64,000 bases of DNA from Naegleria lovaniensis (taxonomy: Eukaryota > Heterolobosea > Eutetramitea > Acrasida > Naegleriidae), in assembly GCF_003324165.1 (NCBI RefSeq), contig NW_025407842.1, positions 524,081-588,080 of the forward strand, read 5' to 3'. The notes beneath the pieces are model-generated. The model did no database searches. It worked only from the letters and a program-made list of their open reading frames with translations, and had not been told where the DNA came from. Position 1 is the stretch's first letter. Each line of letters begins with the position of its first letter. Positions 44,272 to 54,891 of the stretch are shown one piece after another. Position numbers and translations under genes: made by a program.

Positions 44272-44540
44272 TTTTTTGTAGTGGGTTCAAGAAGTGCTGT
44301 GAGAATGTGAACTAGTTTACAATGTGGCGTTTTTTCCCTAAAATTCATAATAGAAAGAGGTCCATTCGACATCGAGAATCTGATTCAAGTACTTGTACTG
44401 GCACATATCAAAGTCATACTTTCTAAAACTCCTTTTTCAACGAGTCATATTCGAGCTATTCTCTGTGTTCATAACATTGCGCTGTCATGGATGTATCCAA
44501 GTTCGAAAGGTGAGTTTTTTTAAAAACTCTTCCCTTAAAT

Positions 44541-45533
44541 TCACACATGAGGATCATCCATCATCATTTCATCCAATGAAGATGAATCAGCCTCTGCTTG
44601 TGGTGTTTCTGCATCGATGCAACTACTCAATTGACTATCACATGGATGATGAATAACTGGGCTTGCTCTTCTACTAAAATAATATTCTTGTTTTCGTTCT
44701 TGAAAACATGCTTCATTACTTCTCAATAATTGAAATGCTTCACCATTCACTCGACTTGTATTCCAATCTGACGCCCAATGCATTGGATCCGTCAATAATT
44801 GATCAATAGCCGTTAAAATTGTAGAAATTACAAAACACGGTTTCCATTCGTTTAAGGTCAATAACGGCAGACACACTTCGCTCGTCATTGGATGAACATT
44901 CGGATGATAGAGGGTATGACATCTCACTCTAGGAGGTTGTAAAGGATAATTATTAGTAAATCGAATTTCAAATTCGTGGTGACACAGGTGTTGTTGTGTT
45001 GATGGTGATCTTGCTCCGCCATTCGTAATGAAATTATTTTGCTCACTGTTACAATTTCTCAGATCGGGATCGAATACGGTATACAACAAGGTATCATATG
45101 TTTGATAACCATGATGATGTTGATGAGAAAATAACTCCTTTGAAGTCTGAAATCCTCCTGACATGGAGGCATTGTGATATTCCCAAAATGATGATACTTG
45201 TTCCCGACAATAAAGAGTCAACCGCTTTTTCCGACTCTCATCAAGATTATCAAAATCAGCTGCCATTCTCTTTGAAATAAATCCGTGATGATGATGAATG
45301 TGATTTGTGTTTACTGTTGCTCCCACTCCCAGTAATGACAATTCCTTTTCTTCTCCGATCGAACATTTTGCAAAATATTCTCCTTCACCAACTCCGAAGT
45401 CGCTTTGTTGTGATTGTTGTGCAGGAAATTGATGATGGTAATCATCATCATCGATAAGGATTGCCTTCATCAAGCTTGGTGGTTCAAACATGAGTTTCTC
45501 TCGATATCGTTCAAGTCTCTTTGGAGAAAACAT
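44541..45533 (-). CDS. UBC12-like E2 ubiquitin/NEDD8-conjugating enzyme, 330 aa
   Basis: The UBC fold begins near residue 88 (KRMAADFDNLDESRKKRLTL). The core includes HHEFEIRFTNNYPLQPPRVR, HTLYHPNVHPMTSEVCLPLL and EWKPCFVISTILTAIDQLLT. The HPN triplet is at 210-212 and the catalytic Cys at 221; WKP after the active site is typical of UBC12, the NEDD8 E2, though other E2s share it. Two features are unusual. There is an 85-residue acidic/Gln/His-rich N-terminal extension. A long insertion (about residues 118-182, HNASMSGGFQ...GGARSPSTQQ) also splits the first strands of the fold. The C-terminus is an acidic Ser-rich tail. Catalytically competent by its motifs; modifier identity uncertain. Confidence 0.82.
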   Translation of the reverse strand: MFSPKRLERYREKLMFEPPSLMKAILIDDDDYHHQFPAQQSQQSDFGVGEGEYFAKCSIGEEKELSLLGVGATVNTNHIHHHHGFISKRMAADFDNLDESRKKRLTLYCREQVSSFWEYHNASMSGGFQTSKELFSHQHHHGYQTYDTLLYTVFDPDLRNCNSEQNNFITNGGARSPSTQQHLCHHEFEIRFTNNYPLQPPRVRCHTLYHPNVHPMTSEVCLPLLTLNEWKPCFVISTILTAIDQLLTDPMHWASDWNTSRVNGEAFQLLRSNEACFQERKQEYYFSRRASPVIHHPCDSQLSSCIDAETPQAEADSSSLDEMMMDDPHV

Positions 45534-45618
45534 TTTTTTTATTTTTAGAAGTGTTTTGTGTTCAAACTTCGTTCAAATCAACTTTTCAGCGTTCAACCTT
45601 GAAAATACATCTGTTCCT

Positions 45619-46932
45619 TTATTTGTTCGAAACTTTTTCAATGCTGACATTTTGTCTGGTGTGGGTGCCCAGCACTTTTTCAAAGAGGGATGGAAGAGAG
45701 CAAGTCGATTGTTGGGCTGGATCTGCATGGTTACTCTTTTTACTGTTGGAGCAGTCATTGACCTTCATGTCAGAGCTTGATCGAAGAGTTGCCTTAATAT
45801 TCATGCTACGCTCCAGTAATTGCTGTTGTTGTTCTTGGAGAAGCTGTTGTTCCAGTAACTTCTTTTGTCTTTTAGCTCTCTTTTCTTTTTTTGCTTGTTG
45901 CAGTTCTTGAGTTACAGATCGAAAGGGTTGTACTGGTAAATTGATTTCTGGTGATGAGGGTGGAGGTGTGACAATGATTGGTAGGGAGGGACTGCCGAAA
46001 TTATCAGAGTTTACCTTCTTCATTGGCAATCCAAGTGGTGAATTTGAGTTTGGACATGATTGAGAACGCAAACGTTGACTCTTCTCAAGTTTACCATAAT
46101 CGTCGTACAAGTCATCTGTGTCTACAACTGGTTGTGTTGAAACTGTATGGTTATTCTTTTTGGCATAGTACTTGAGAAAGAGAGGCTGTGGAGGTGAATT
46201 TGTGACCGAAGAAGAGGTCGAAGATTCACTATCAGAACTGTCTCGCCCCAGCGATGATTTTTGTGAATTATTCGAATTCAAAGACCCATGCTTTTTTCGT
46301 CGTCGTTGAGGAATTTCTACACTTTCGGAACGAGAAATCCATGTCAAGTCGGTCGTTGAAGAATCAGCAACACCTTTCGTTTTACCACTCTGTTCGCTCA
46401 TGATCAATGACGAGAATGAAACTGAAGAGTGTAACATGGAAGCCGAATCAATCCTGCAAGGCGAGTATGGATCAGAGTTAATATATGTATTGAGGCTACT
46501 CTTACTTCGTTCACATCTCTCAGTATTCGAACAAGAATAAGAAGAAGAATTGGATCTCGATCTCAAAGATTGTTCAAGGAGTGAGTTCCGTCGTTTTGAA
46601 TGTGTGGACGAGGGATCGACCGTAGAAGTGAATAACGTCGATTCTGACTCTCCCTTACTCAACATGACGACTGCTTTTGGTTTGTTGTGCACGTTTCGGG
46701 ACGGTAGCTTGCTATTGTTACTGCAATGATGATGATTGTGGGTTTCGAGCCAAATAGGGATCGGCTTGGATGCGTGGGTGGAAGGATTGCTTCCTAAGAG
46801 TGTGGTTGCTCGTTGTAAGGCTTCCTCCTTCTCAAGAGAGGTTGATGGTGATACATCTGGAGAGTGGTTGGAAGAGTGCAGCTGAATCTTTCCTTCATTT
46901 GTTAGGGTGGGAACAGAATTAATGCCTCCCAT
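45619..46932 (-). CDS. Ser-rich protein with N-myristoylation signal, 437 aa
   Basis: Begins MGGINSVP: Gly2 with Ser at position 6 is a good N-myristoylation consensus, suggesting membrane association. Most of the protein is disordered and rich in Ser, with many Arg/Ser patches resembling basophilic kinase and 14-3-3 sites (e.g. KRRNSLLEQSLRSRSNSSS, RLRSQSCPNS). Near residue 340 a helical Lys/Gln segment (QQAKKEKRAKRQKKLLEQQL) forms a coiled coil. No catalytic domain recognised. Single exon, intact. Probably a signalling scaffold; inference only. Confidence 0.7.
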   Translation of the reverse strand: MGGINSVPTLTNEGKIQLHSSNHSPDVSPSTSLEKEEALQRATTLLGSNPSTHASKPIPIWLETHNHHHCSNNSKLPSRNVHNKPKAVVMLSKGESESTLFTSTVDPSSTHSKRRNSLLEQSLRSRSNSSSYSCSNTERCERSKSSLNTYINSDPYSPCRIDSASMLHSSVSFSSLIMSEQSGKTKGVADSSTTDLTWISRSESVEIPQRRRKKHGSLNSNNSQKSSLGRDSSDSESSTSSSVTNSPPQPLFLKYYAKKNNHTVSTQPVVDTDDLYDDYGKLEKSQRLRSQSCPNSNSPLGLPMKKVNSDNFGSPSLPIIVTPPPSSPEINLPVQPFRSVTQELQQAKKEKRAKRQKKLLEQQLLQEQQQQLLERSMNIKATLRSSSDMKVNDCSNSKKSNHADPAQQSTCSLPSLFEKVLGTHTRQNVSIEKVSNK

Positions 46933-47606
46933 GTTCTTGAGTGTTTATGTATGAAGAAATAATCAGCGTATCTGTACAGAATGGATGATGATGATAAACA
47001 ATAAATATTTGGAGTTAAAATACAGTAAGGAAAAAGCACCGGTGTTTGAGGTGGAAAGAACTGTTGTTTAAATGCCTTAGTGGCTGTTCAAAGGATGATG
47101 ATAAGAAAACCATTACGCATATATAGGAGGAACGCGTGTTCAAGGACGATGATGCTGCGTGTTGTTGATTTTGTTTTGGGCACACTTTCAATCACCTTCG
47201 CAAGCGAGAGAGAGTGGGTTGTTGTTTTTTGAAATCTCTTTTTGCGAGTGTTTGTGCCGGGATGTCTCTCTCAAAGTCTTGGAATGGAAATTGAAATGAC
47301 AGACAGCAAGGTTACCATCACTATTGAGCGCTGATAAGAGAGGTTAATATGGAATAAGAATTAAGAAGGGTCTTCTATCAGAGCCTCAATCAATACACCC
47401 AACAGTTCCGGATCACGCATGGCGAGCTGATGGCGGAAATATCTGCAATAAAAGGGCTTTAATTTTTTCTGCTTTTGGACATTGTGGAAACCGTTTAAGG
47501 AAATGAAGAGGAAAATGCAGACGTAATTTCATCGATCAACCCATTAGTGCGAGTGTGTGACACCAAATAATACCGTCATGTTATTGAAACTAAAGAGAGT
47601 CCTGGG
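46933..47606. other. Intergenic stretch with one possible minus-strand exon
   Basis: About 670 bases between two minus-strand genes. At 47442-47361 a minus-strand stretch follows a good acceptor (CTTTTATTGCAG) and reads YFRHQLAMRDPELLGVLIEA then LIEDPS and a stop, which looks protein-like. I could not find a phase-matching donor upstream, so its gene is unknown. The rest shows nothing I can support. Confidence 0.3.
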
Positions 47607-50600
47607 TTAAACAATAATTATGTTCTGAATTTCATATTTGATGTAGCGTGTCACGCCGAGTGCAATGTCAGAGTAAACATAACTTGGATAGATCTTATCA
47701 AACGCCACCACTACGTCATTATTGCCAGTCTCTTCATTCTTTTTCAATTCAACATTAAAACCGATGGAGCTAGCGCCCAAAGTTTGTCTAACCAAATCAT
47801 TAAATTTGATAATAGACTGGACCAAATTTTGATTGCTGATATCAACAACCTCCAGATTACTTGGAAGTGTTAACTTTCTAGTGAAGGGATTGAAATTCAC
47901 ATTAGGTTTCGATTCTTGTGGAGATTCGTTCTTCGCCGAGTTCATAGCAGTCGTTGGGTTTAAAGAAGCCAACAGGTTCAAAATTGAGCCAGCGGTAATA
48001 TTAGTAATGTTGGCAATATTAGAAAGGCTAAGTGAAGATGATTTGGTAATTGCAGCTGCTGAATTTGCAATAGTTTTACCAATTTCCAGACCAACATGCA
48101 CCAATAAACTTGGTAACCAAAAGAATGGTAAATTCTTATCTCGGTAAAAAATAATACGTCCTTCAATTGCTGACTCTAGGGAGCTCGTAAGTGAGTACTT
48201 GGAAATAAATTGTCCCTCATGCAAAATATTGGGATCTATATCTTGAATATATGATAAATAGCCCTCATAAAATCGTATGATGTGGCTGACAGGATCGAAA
48301 TTTACCTGTTCTGATTTCCAGTCGTTGACATAGTGGAAAGTAGCAGTAAAATTGTCAATACTAGATTTGCTGAAAATATAACTATATACAGATGTTACGT
48401 CATCAGCACCTGCTTGCCATTCCTCGCAACGCTTCTCAAGCTCTGCGTTCCACCATGGCTCTTTTGTGACAGGTTTCGTATTTCTGTCCATGTCGTAAAC
48501 ATCATTTGACGACTGATAATTCAAATATGCCTCCTTTCGCTTGTGTGCTTTTCTGTACTTTTTCATGGTTTGCATAGCATGTGTTCTAACTTTTGAGAGA
48601 GTTTCAATTTTAGCAATGACCGATTTTGCATTTCTAATTTGATCTAACAATTTGATCGTATCTTCGTATGGAGTATCGCTTGTTTGTTTATATTCATAGA
48701 ATACTAGATTCATGTCTGAGGGTGGTAATGGTGCAAATTCTGGTGCTACCCCAAACATTGATATTGTACAACCTTGAAGAGATCTAACCTTCTGATTCAT
48801 AAGTAAATCGCTATCACGATAGTGATAGTTGTAAAGTTCAAATAACGTTGAAAACTATGTCATTTAAATGGTGTGAAAACAAGTGTGAAGGTTACATGAT
48901 AAGAAAGGGGTCAATTCTAAATCGTTTCTACAACATACCAATTTTTCATGGACAGTATTTGATATCAAGTTTCTACAAATGGGATAAAACTCCTTTTCAA
49001 TATCTACTAACAGTTGCTCTGAATTTGCAACATCTGCAGTTAGGGCTACTGAGAAGACATCTCTTACAAAAAAGTCCCACAGTACTTTGTCACATAAAAA
49101 CATGATAAAGCTCTTGGTGTCATCAATTGCATGATAGAGGAGAGTAGCTTGATGCTTTCCAGAGACCGATTTCGAGTTCGATCCAATATAATAGCTTCCA
49201 CAAAATATGCTCACAAAGAATGCAATAAAATTGGAAACAAACTTAAAACTAGGATCTGAAGTAGAGGCAGAAATATCAGAAAAAGTTCCTGTCAATAACT
49301 GAGTAAGAATAGATGTGAAGGCCTTCCTTAATCTATCAAACTGTGCAGGCACTGAAGATATTCCCATTAGCTCATATCTGGTAGAGTTTTGCTAACCAGT
49401 TTCTTGGAGAGAGCATAGCGTTCTTTTTTCCAATCATCCCTAAAAAGTACAAGATATTGAGTCCACTTTAAATCCGATGCTGGTTTTACACATTCAGGGT
49501 CGTACATGCTCATAGCCAACTCATCCATATGTCCCATATTCTCGTATAATTTCATGGACTCTTGAATTTGGAATTGAAGCATATGAAGATTTGTTAATTG
49601 AACATTTTTACATGTTCCCTTATAATAGGTACAGCCTTCGACTTTGCTGTCGCCATACCAAAAACCTTCAATGATGTCTCCATTAGGTAGATAAAGTTTT
49701 CCTTTACCTTTTCTTTGACCCTTCTTGTACATTCCTTGGAAGTATGTTCCATCTCTATAATGATAAGTTCCAAAATAATGATACATGTCATGCTTCCATC
49801 CTCCGCAATATCTTTCTGCAATAGTAGGATAAATTTCAACCCCGAATCCATATTTTTGATTGTGTTTAAATGAACCAAAGTACTTGGTGTTGGTTTTGCT
49901 GCAATATAGCTCTCCTTCTTGTGTTCTCTCAAAATCTTAAGGTACAAAGTTGTTGAAACATTCATTTTCATGTGGTAAATATCTCAAATTGATGTCATGA
50001 ATTACGTACCATCAAGAGTGTACATGATTTTTCCTACACTTTTGGTTTTCAATTTTACGTATCCCCAATATTCCATTTCCTCTCCATCGTATGAAATTTT
50101 CCAAGGTAATTCGCTTGAAGGTACGTCATTGTTCCATTGACCAATTGCAATTGTTGGTGGCTTCTTTGGAATTGTAGATGGAAAAATAATTTTTCCGAAA
50201 CCGTGTTTTTTTCCTTTGTCGAAATCTCCTTCATAAATGGTCTTATTGGGATACAATAATTCGCCCCTGCCATGCATTTCGTTTGTGCTCGCTAAAACAG
50301 TTCCTTGGTAGTGGTACTCTTTACCTTCTTCATCTGTAAACTTGAAAGATTTGTAGATAGGGGATTCATTTTGTGAAGCTGCAAATTTGTTTGGTGTTTT
50401 TGCAATATTCAGTACATTTGTTGTGGTTGGTGTTTTAGTGAGTGTTGGTGAAGCTTTTTCCAATGGTGTTTGTTGGTGTGATGAATCTACACTCTTTGTT
50501 CGTTTATGTTTAAGAGGCACTGGTAATTGCAGAGACGACGTCATAGATCCACTATTTGATAATAAAGGTGATGAATTGGGCAATTCTTCTGAAGCCTGGT

Positions 50601-51768
50601 TGTTATACGCAGAGCCATGAATTTTTGGTGTATGATTCTTTGTCACGCCGACAGAACTATGATCCAAAGATGCTCTTGGCACAACTGGCTCAATTTCGAG
50701 TCTTGAGGATGCTGAGCTTGATTGTGTCTCATCTAAACTTAGTCTTCGTTCTCCACTTTCTACCATCATTACGCTTGAGGTATTGGGAGAAGCCAAGTGG
50801 TCATCCATAAATTGATCCAACATTGACGCCAAGCTTCTGGCGCTCATAGGAGTGGCAGGAGATATTACAGAGGCTAAAGCCTCTTTGGACGAAGTTCTAG
50901 AGGTTACTGTTAATCCCGAAAGAGATGATGTGCCTGGTAATTGTCGTTGTACAGATGCGCCAGCTGATGAATTTTGCTCGGGAGAGTATGTTGTTGAAGT
51001 ATGATCGACTCTTAGAACTGGCGTGCTGATATCATGGTTCACATTTTCATTGCTACTGTTGGGAGCTGTGCCACTTGGTGTTTGTGATTCCTCATCATCA
51101 CTATCACTTTCTGCCACAAAAGCCTCCAACAAATCTGGGCTAGTTGGAGCTATTCCAACCAGTTCCGGCACGTTCAAGTTACTAACGGTACTGTTGATGG
51201 TTTGATTGTTTCCGAGGCTTTGATCCTCTTCTCCCATGGAGAGCGATTCCAATAACTTGCCATTGCTGTCCAACAAACTGGATAATGATGAATTTCTGTG
51301 ATGATGAGCTGATAAATGAAGCATAGAAGCTCCCCTTTCCGTGAGCAAAATGTGGGCAGCAGTGGGTGATTCCTTTTGTTGTTGTGAACTAGTGAGTGCA
51401 AGAGAAATTCTTCGTTGCAAATCGCTGGGTGTTGTAGCAGTGGTCGGAGTGCTGGTATAGGATTTAGCATTCGTGGTAGAGATTGTTGGTGGTAGTTGAT
51501 GAAGAGAGGATGTTGATTGTTGTGATGGAAGAGGTGTTGTTGTTCTAGGTGAAAAGGGAGAAGTGGTTTTGTTGTTGCTGTTATTGTTATTATTATTGTT
51601 ATTATTATTGAATGTTTTTATGTTGGTGCTGTTGGTTGGAGAGTCTGTATTCCGAGAGGGTGATGAAGTATTTGGAGAAGAGAAATCATCATCATGTAGG
51701 TCTTTCATGGCGAAATGTTCTAGATCTTTCTTGTTATCGGCTGTGCTGCCGAAAAATTTCTTGAGCAT
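47607..51768 (-). CDS. Alsin-like MORN-VPS9 Rab GEF
   Basis: Start taken at ATG 51768 (MLKKFFGSTADNKKDLEHF); upstream codons in frame lack ATG. Residues 1-450 are Ser/Thr/Asn-rich and disordered, with a poly-Asn run. MORN repeats follow: MHGRGELLYPNKTIYEGDFD, GKKHGFGKIIFPS, after the intron 50009-49936 (GTACGT...TTAAG) KYFGSFKHNQKYGFGVEIYP, HYFGTYHYRDGTYFQGMYKK and GKGKLYLPNGDIIEGFW. A helical region leads to a VPS9-like domain with AGADDVTSVYSYIFSKSS and FHYVNDWKSEQ, then RFYEGYLSYIQDID. MORN repeats before VPS9 is the alsin (ALS2) order; VPS9 domains activate Rab5-type GTPases on endosomes. The frame moves near 49370-49380 and again around 48800-48865, where an intron or another error is unresolved. 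Confidence 0.72.
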
Positions 51769-51962
51769 ATTTGGTGATGATGCTGATAAAATTGTTTTCT
51801 CCTTCAACGGGAGAGAAGTGGATGCGTATTTTACAAATTCAGTTGAATGAGCTAGTCTAAATTGTTGATGATGAAATTAAGTTTCCGATGAGCAAATGAC
51901 GAGAGCGAAGAGCAGTTTTTTTTTGATTTTGAAAATTGTGATGGGGGTTTTAATTTTTCACG

Positions 51963-53933
51963 TTACTCGAGCATTTGATCCTTCATGTCATTCGCTTCCT
52001 TTTGCAGAAGGTTATCAGGTAATTCTTCCTTATCTTCCTTTTCGAAAGTATCTTTAAAATATTCGAACGAGTCACCAGTAGTGCGTGTAAATACTTCAGG
52101 CTTATTTTCCTGCTCTTCCTTAATCTTGGATATAATTTGATCCTTAACACTGCTCTCCTCTTCAGGCTGGCTGTGCAGCAATGGAGATAAAATTGGTGTT
52201 TCTAGCTGCTTCTCTACCTCGGTTGTGCTCAGAATATTTGTGAAAAGGCCATCTTCACCTTGTTGCCCAGTGTTTTCAGAAAAGCATTCAATATCGAAAG
52301 GAACTAACACCAAGGGCGTTTGTATATTAAAGGGAGAAGTTTCATTCACACTATGATTCTGTACAATGGGATCAACACTTTCAGCGTCTTGGTGAGATGA
52401 GATTTCTGGTGAAATATACATTTCTTGCTCTTTTGATATCGATTCATTAACGCAGCCAGAAGAACAATTCAGTTCATTGGGTTCTTCGAAATTCTGATTT
52501 TCTGTTTGTTCATCCTGATTTGATTTAGCCTCACTGACGGTTTGATTCGTATAGAGATGAAGAAGTTGCCACACTCCTCTAGAGACGTACTGGTTATTAA
52601 GATTATCATTGCAAATTAGTACTGCTTTCACCTTGGGAACCTCAGGTTGGAATGGCCATCTTTCTATATTCTTTTGCTGCTCAAACTCACATACTGCCGT
52701 TTGTCCATGAACGGATCCAAAATTTAGAATGGACTGCTCGATATCCATGTCACATGATATATATTGTGAAGGAGGGAACTCCTGGCGTTTCATGGAAAAA
52801 AAGGATTTGTGGGTATTGACTTTTTCAAAGGCATGCTCAATTGATTGTAAGAGGTCATCAACTTTGGTTGGAAACCGAGATATCCTTTCGACTCGTCCTT
52901 TGATCATGATCGATTCGTGGGAGACTACTGAAAAATATGATTTCTTGCATTGAAAATCAATGGACAGTAGTACGTTGAGATGAAGCGATTCCTTAGGCAA
53001 ACGGTTTTCGTTCTGAAGAAACTCTCTGCAAATCATGTGATCAAGCTGGTTCATGTCAGCCAATACTCCTGAATATAGATAAAAACCAGATGTCATCAAT
53101 TCCTGAACATTGGTACATTCATTTTCTTGAATTTCCTCCTCAACTGACTTGCTTAATAAATCGTTTATACCTCCTCCAATGACAGTTGCATTCTTTAGCG
53201 GCTCTTCGGTGTATATTGTAGTTTTTCGTTCTTGGTTTCTTGTACTATGCTGTGACTTGATGAATTTGAAAAAGGGTTTGAAATGCTGTCCCTTTGATTT
53301 GCATTCCAACTTTTCTGCTAGCTCTTTTCTTTTGTCTTTGTTATGCTCAAAGCTTCGTTCGGAGGGATCCAACACGTGATTTGAGGAAACAACACCCTTG
53401 CTCTCTCCTAAATCAAAGCTCACTACATAATCGGAAGGACGAGATTTAGATTTCGGCCTGTTATGAGGATTGGAAAGGAAGGAAGAAGCCCATAACGTTC
53501 TATGTTGGTTTTGAATTGCCTGAGACGCTGTACCAGTGATGAATTCTCGTTTCATATATGCACTATGCTCTGATGATTTTGGGGCAATGACTCTCTCAAC
53601 TTCCTGGATCAAGGGCTTTTCCATTGATATACTCAGTGCCCTTAACTTGTCAAGCCTCTCTGAAGGTAACAGTGATTCTTTCTTATTCTGGTAAGGTGAT
53701 GAAGTTTCCTCCAAATTGAAATTAAATTTTCGATTCATATTCTTTTTCCTTGCTTCCTTGGTATTGGAAGGAGAAGGAGGTGGGGTTCCGTTCCCAACAA
53801 AATTTGAGGCAACCACTCTTCTTAATAGGGCATCTCCTTCTTCTTGATGCTCATGATGAACGGAAAGGGTTTGCTCGTGGAATGATGATGCAGAGAGCAT
53901 TTTTATTAAGGTGCATCGTGTATGTGCGTCCAT
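51963..53933 (-). CDS. Hypothetical protein, 656 aa
   Basis: Single intact exon with ATG at 53933; Met12 is an alternative start. Residues 1-240 are polar, with Pro/Ser (TPPPSPSNTK) and Lys/Arg stretches. Residues about 265-460 look folded, with alternating strands and helices: LKNATVIGGGINDLLSKSVE, SGFYLYSGVLADMNQLDHMI, LHLNVLLSIDFQCKKSYFS, DDLLQSIEHAFEKVNTHKSF and KVKAVLICNDNLNNQYVSRG. The last 180 residues are acidic, Glu/Gln/Ser-rich and disordered. I do not recognise a family. No signal peptide or membrane segment. Confidence 0.75.
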   Translation of the reverse strand: MDAHTRCTLIKMLSASSFHEQTLSVHHEHQEEGDALLRRVVASNFVGNGTPPPSPSNTKEARKKNMNRKFNFNLEETSSPYQNKKESLLPSERLDKLRALSISMEKPLIQEVERVIAPKSSEHSAYMKREFITGTASQAIQNQHRTLWASSFLSNPHNRPKSKSRPSDYVVSFDLGESKGVVSSNHVLDPSERSFEHNKDKRKELAEKLECKSKGQHFKPFFKFIKSQHSTRNQERKTTIYTEEPLKNATVIGGGINDLLSKSVEEEIQENECTNVQELMTSGFYLYSGVLADMNQLDHMICREFLQNENRLPKESLHLNVLLSIDFQCKKSYFSVVSHESIMIKGRVERISRFPTKVDDLLQSIEHAFEKVNTHKSFFSMKRQEFPPSQYISCDMDIEQSILNFGSVHGQTAVCEFEQQKNIERWPFQPEVPKVKAVLICNDNLNNQYVSRGVWQLLHLYTNQTVSEAKSNQDEQTENQNFEEPNELNCSSGCVNESISKEQEMYISPEISSHQDAESVDPIVQNHSVNETSPFNIQTPLVLVPFDIECFSENTGQQGEDGLFTNILSTTEVEKQLETPILSPLLHSQPEEESSVKDQIISKIKEEQENKPEVFTRTTGDSFEYFKDTFEKEDKEELPDNLLQKEANDMKDQMLE

Positions 53934-53993
53934 GAAGACGATCCATTATTGAATTCCATCGGGAGTAACGTAGAAGCGATACATGGAATGAGG

Positions 53994-54796
53994 TTAGACC
54001 TCCTCTTCATCAGTCATCTTGTGATAATGTATGGGAGTCATTTCAATCTTATTATGAGCTTCCTCTTGCTGTTCCTTCTCCTTTGCCTCTCGATTTTCGT
54101 TGCGTTTGGAAACACAATGAACCAAAGCAACCGCAATGATTAATAGTACAATGCCAAATACGACAATACCAAACAGGACCAGAAATGCAATGGTTCCTCC
54201 TCGCAATGCAAATTGAGAAATGGTTACGGTCAATCCAAATTCAAGACGGGACGATGATGATTCATCTTCATTCGCCACCAATAAATAGGCGGTGGAGAGA
54301 GCGGAAGTGGCTCCGTTGATATTCGGAGCATTCCATCGGAAGGCAGAGTGCTTGTGTCTGAGATGGCTCAAAAACATTCGGTGTGGTATTGGTGGTTGAT
54401 GACCAATCCATAAGGAACAATTTCTGGAGTGGTTGTTGGATTTGAGAACAATATCGAGAGAATATATAATTTCGCTCGTGCTGGAATTCAGATGGATGAT
54501 GTAGAGCCTCGATTCATTTCCGCTTAGAATGGAAGTAAACGTATACTCATGATTAAGAGTGAAGTCAAAGGCATGCACGATTTGTTGTTCTTTCCGTTCA
54601 TTCGGAGATGATTCCGTCGTGCTGAAAGGAAGTCTACTGCTGCCTGTACTACTTTCTTGAAGAGGTGCTGGCAAATTCAGAGCCCGTAACTCCTCTCCGC
54701 CATCATCAGCAAGCTACAAATCACAACGATCGTATACACAACACAGCCCCAATGCTTCTTTTTCAACCAGTGTTCATGCCATATTAAGGAAAGCAT
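53994..54796 (-). CDS. Type I membrane protein, unknown ectodomain
   Basis: From ATG 54796 the frame gives MLSLIWHEHWLKKKHWG followed by the hydrophobic core VVYTIVVICSLLMMA, a likely signal sequence. The main frame, lacking an ATG, continues one base off as ADDGGEELRALNLPAPLQES. Joining them (one base near 54706-54716) yields signal peptide, an ectodomain of about 150 residues with N-glycosylation sites (NES, NSS, NHS, NCS), a single strong membrane helix (IAFLVLFGIVVFGIVLLIIA) and a Lys/Glu-rich cytosolic tail ending TDEEEV. The ectodomain family is not recognised; its strand-rich pattern (YTFTSILSGNESRLYIIHLN) suggests a beta sandwich. Confidence 0.65.
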
Positions 54797-54891
54797 TTTT
54801 TCTTTTCAGCAAAAACCAATTTCTCGGAACAAAATGAAAAACGTCTTACAAAGAACTGTTATTTTCAAATCTTTGACATCTATAGAATCAA

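Noticed and set aside
51570-51612. ATT/GTT trinucleotide tract as a mobile-element scar
   Set aside because: It is a coding poly-Asn run in the alsin-like protein, ordinary microsatellite drift.
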